Shown here in pieces: positions 60,901 through 64,000 of a DNA stretch of 64,000 nucleotides. The DNA comes from Blepharisma japonicum (taxonomy: Eukaryota > Ciliophora > Heterotrichea > Heterotrichida > Blepharismidae), in the NCBI GenBank assembly GCA_949751835.1, contig CATKHK010000097.1, positions 89,536-153,535 on the forward strand, read 5' to 3'. A model generated the notes under the pieces. The model saw only the letters and a program-made list of their open reading frames with translations, was not told the origin of the DNA and searched no databases. A program made the translations under genes and the position numbers. Positions within the stretch are counted from its first letter, which is position 1. Each line of letters starts with the position of its first letter.

Positions 60901-63900
60901 TTACTATTATTCAACATATATATCAGCAGCATCTCTTTTTGTTAATTGAGACAAAGTTGATTCATGGACACATGGTGATGCAATTTATAATGAAAATTAT
61001 TTATATCAGTTTGGCTTAGGGTCATGAAATTCTCAAGCGTCTTTTTATGGATACATATACTCATTAAAAATTTGCAATTATTATATATACTCGGTTCATT
61101 TATGATCGTCTTCTTGTGGCTTCCCTTTTTGCACTGAGGACGGAGAAGGGCTTATAAATTGTGAATTTAATGAGTATTATGATGGTGCTTCTAAGACCTG
61201 CAAGTCATGTGACCAAAGCTGCACTTTAGGCTGTGCCAGAGGAAACTCTTGCAATATCCATGAAAATCCACTCTGCGATACATTTACGAGCTTGGAATAT
61301 TCCAAATGTGAAGAATGCAAATTAAATGCTGTCAACACCCCTCCATGCACTTGTAGTGACTCTTCGCTGTATGATTCTGCATCGGAATCTTGTATTATGT
61401 GCACAAACAGCTATCAAATACTCAATGGTGTTTGCTTACCTTGCTTCAGATATATACAGCCTACTGAAATAAAGGGATATTTTACGTCAGCTTTCGTCAC
61501 AATAATTTTTGAGCTTAAAATACCTATCGATACTACAGATTTAACCTGTGAAAAGATTTTTCCCACCAATTTGCTAGTAAAATTTGGGAATGATTATTTA
61601 TGCTATTTTAATTTAGAAGCCACACAAATAATTATAGATCTTGGTAATGAATTTACTATAGTAAAAGAATCAATAGAGATCATCAAAGGAGCTTTAAAAG
61701 GAAAGAACCCTGAGTGTGGGCACTTTTGATACGATATAAGTGTCGCTTTAGACTACTCTGCTCCTCCATTGTATCCATCAGCCAAAATCGATGCCCCAAA
61801 CACTGTTCTCTACAATTGTCAGGATCTTGCTATTTCAGGGCATAAGTCCACCGGACATATAAAATCAGGCTTGTTTTATAAATGAAGCATAACATCAGAG
61901 CCATATATTCCTGCTTTGGTGAACTATAATACAGGCTTTTTAAAAGAAGCCACAAGAATTACTATACTAAGAACTGATTTATCAACTGCAAATATCACAA
62001 TTTCTCTAAGAGTAAAAAACCAATTTGGAAATGAGGATATTTCTTCTTTAGTTGTAGAAGCAGTTTCAGATGCAATTTCCATAAATTTTGACAGGGCAAT
62101 TGACTATGAGACACTATATACCGATAATGCAGAGTACGCAATTGGCTCAATCACATCTTGCGGAAAATTTCAAGAACCAAATTTCAAGTGGAAACTTTTA
62201 AATGCTATTGGTAATCATTCAAAAATAGATGAAAGTCAGCTTTGGAGCAGCCAAACATCTCAAACAACGTTAAATATTCCTCAAAGAGGTCTTTCTCCTA
62301 ACTTAAATGCAACATTCGCAATAGAAGTATTTGACTCATCCTCAAATCTGCAAGGCAAAACCACGATTGATGTCAGAATAAAAGCAGCCAGCCCAGTTAT
62401 TGAATTTTCACGTACAAGTGGGAGTGCAGACACTCGCCATCCTATATTTATTAATGCTAATCTTAGCTATGATCCTAACGATAACAAACCCCTTGATTTT
62501 CAGTGGACTTGCGCTCTTAAGAACTCAACTGACTGCAATTCTGTGATTTCTGATCCGACTTCGCCAAACTTGACTATTGCTTCGGATGCATTAACTCCAG
62601 GACAAATATATGAATTTACACTGACTTGCCTACTTGAATTAGGCTCCAAGAGACAGTTAAGTTCGATCCCCCCACAGAAAGGGCATGACAGGTGTTTAAG
62701 TAATGAATTTATACAATCTCAAAAAACTATAGCACTAAGCACTTTGAACTATGAAATTCCTACAGTTAGTATAACTAACACTCTAACTGGATCTCAGCCA
62801 GCTATATTTACTTTAAACTCTCCATTACGTTTTGAAGCTGACATCACTAGTGATTCAAAGAACGCTTACTCCTATGCATGAAGTATCCTTGGAAATCCAA
62901 ACATTCATTTCTTAACTCCTCTGGACCAGTTATTCCTCTCTATAAATCCAAATTCATTAAGTCCTGGACAGAGCTATACCCTCATCTTGACTGTCTCAGA
63001 TGGCAAAAATCTCTCATATTTTGAATACAATTTTTATTCGAACTCTCCTCCATACGCAGGAACCTTTAACGTAACCCCTATAACCGGCATTGAGCTGGAA
63101 ACACCCTTTAAGATGGAAGCACTTGAATGGGCTGATAAGGAAAGTAATTTTCCACTTTCTTATTCTTATGGATATGTAGCTGAAAACAGTGATGTCTACT
63201 TGAATCTCAAAAATCAGAGCTCGACACATTACTCCACATTTCCTTATATAGGAAACAACTTAGATGTTTTTATGATTGTTTATGACAGCTTAGGTGCCTA
63301 CACAAGAAAAAATAGCACTATCAGCATTTCGCAAAATTTTAATCTTAACCAGACAGAACTTTTCATAAATTATAAGGACTTTGCAAACTCAGAGATTAAC
63401 CCACAAATACTCCCTTGGATAATATCTACGCTATGCGACTCAATTTTAAATCGGGATTATTACTTAAAAGGAAAATATCAAGAGCCTTCTTCTGCAGATC
63501 TGCAACTATGACAAAATATTACACAGTTTACTCTTGAATCAATTGAATTTTTAATTGAAGTAAGTCAATTTGATAGTCATTCATTATCTGTTTTCTCATG
63601 CTTACTAAATCTAGTAACTGCTAATCCTTATTTATACACTAGCTCTCTTCAGTTTAAAGTATGTGGAATGCTTGATACGATTTTTAATAGTATTCCAATC
63701 TCTCAAGCCCTTGATGAACAGCAAATTAATGATTATTTTAAAGTGATAGACCAAGCTTATCAGTATAACTCCACAAGTCTTGTTACAAAAAACCAAGAAC
63801 TTGCAGCTGCAATACAGTCGATAAATAAAGTCCAGAATGTTACCCTTTCAAAGATGGTAATAAACGAAAGCAGAGAATCGAAAATGGCTAATATGGGAAT

Positions 63901-64000
63901 CACTATAGCAGTAATGAATTCAAGTGATTTAAATGGATATCAGTTTAACTCAAGTGATAGAAATGCTTCTGTGCTATTTCCAGATGATTTTTCAGCAATA
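57986..64000 (+). CDS. giant secreted LamG-like/Cys-rich/REJ-like surface protein (3' end outside window)
   Basis: The frame is open for 2005 codons to the window edge, crossing about 15 TGA Trp codons. It starts with a signal peptide (KPEDFILLAFIALVSTNSQD). Three cycles follow of a Cys-rich furin-like stretch (CYLGCNSCTDSFFDACTSCQ) and a concanavalin/LamG-like domain (WSSTNFILTSQNTISFW; GFDGWIAEIAIYSVF; FNGFIYQILYYS). From about residue 1270 it becomes Cys-poor with PKD/REJ-like beta domains (PVIEFSRTSGSADTRHP; FQWTCALKNSTDC; LTPGQIYEFTLTC) and a helical segment (ELAAAIQSINKVQNVT). REJ regions occur in polycystin-1-like proteins, so membrane helices may lie downstream. Start is the first ATG with a signal peptide. 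Confidence 0.85.

Noticed and set aside
1-64000. CRISPR arrays, bacterial operons, ribosome binding sites
   Set aside because: The code, introns and gene families are eukaryotic; no spaced direct-repeat array was seen.

Overview
ORGANISM. The window is AT-rich eukaryotic nuclear DNA and looks like a heterotrich ciliate macronuclear genome, most likely Blepharisma or a close relative. TGA is read as Trp in nearly every long gene, at conserved positions such as the WD40 'W-D' and the kinesin motor, and every intact gene ends in TAA or TAG. Genes are packed tightly (22-120 bp apart in places). One gene contains a 15-nt and a 16-nt GT..AG intron, a size known from heterotrichs. UGA=Trp plus 15-16 nt introns is what is published for Blepharisma. 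No telomere repeats, tRNA or rRNA genes were seen, so this is an internal segment.

LAYOUT. 0.5-2.6 kb (+): membrane hybrid histidine kinase with receiver domain. 2.7-22.6 kb (-): array of six intact WD40 genes. The two outer ones (A and F) have an N-terminal B-box-like zinc motif with identical spacing. All six have pentapeptide-repeat blocks followed by WD40 propellers. The inner genes B-E are young tandem paralogs, separated by decayed 3' ends of lost copies, a dispersed intergenic repeat and a SET-domain pseudogene. 22.8-25.0 kb (+): kinesin-1-like motor. 25.1-26.7 kb (-): histidine-kinase-like protein without catalytic residues, carrying the two tiny introns. 27.7-30.0 kb (-): two alpha-carbonic anhydrase genes, the first broken by an in-frame TAA. 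30.1-31.4 kb (-): PEX5 peroxisomal import receptor. 31.5-33.9 kb (-): RCC1-repeat protein. 34.1-38.4 kb (+): Sen1/UPF1-type SF1 helicase with a long Pro/Gln/Ser-rich N-terminus. 38.9-40.1 kb (-): secreted or anchored Cys-rich (furin-like) protein. 40.4-55.1 kb (-): three paralogous ~1156-aa receptors with a class I periplasmic-binding/ANF-type ectodomain and 7-8 membrane helices, interrupted on the + strand by a pseudokinase-Kelch gene lacking a normal 5' end. 55.1-57.9 kb: gene graveyard (fragment of the Cys-rich gene, a B-box/Kelch pseudogene, another relic). 58.0-64.0 kb (+): start of a giant secreted LamG-like/Cys-rich/REJ-like surface protein that runs off the window.

INTERPRETATION. There is no operon logic. 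The picture is single-copy housekeeping genes (kinesin, PEX5, helicase, RCC1) set among fast-duplicating sensory, surface and scaffold families (two-component-like kinases, WD40/pentapeptide proteins, ANF-type receptors, Cys-rich surface proteins) with pseudogenes and breakpoints between paralogs. All reading frames, intron calls and pseudogene calls were read by eye; no homology search was run.
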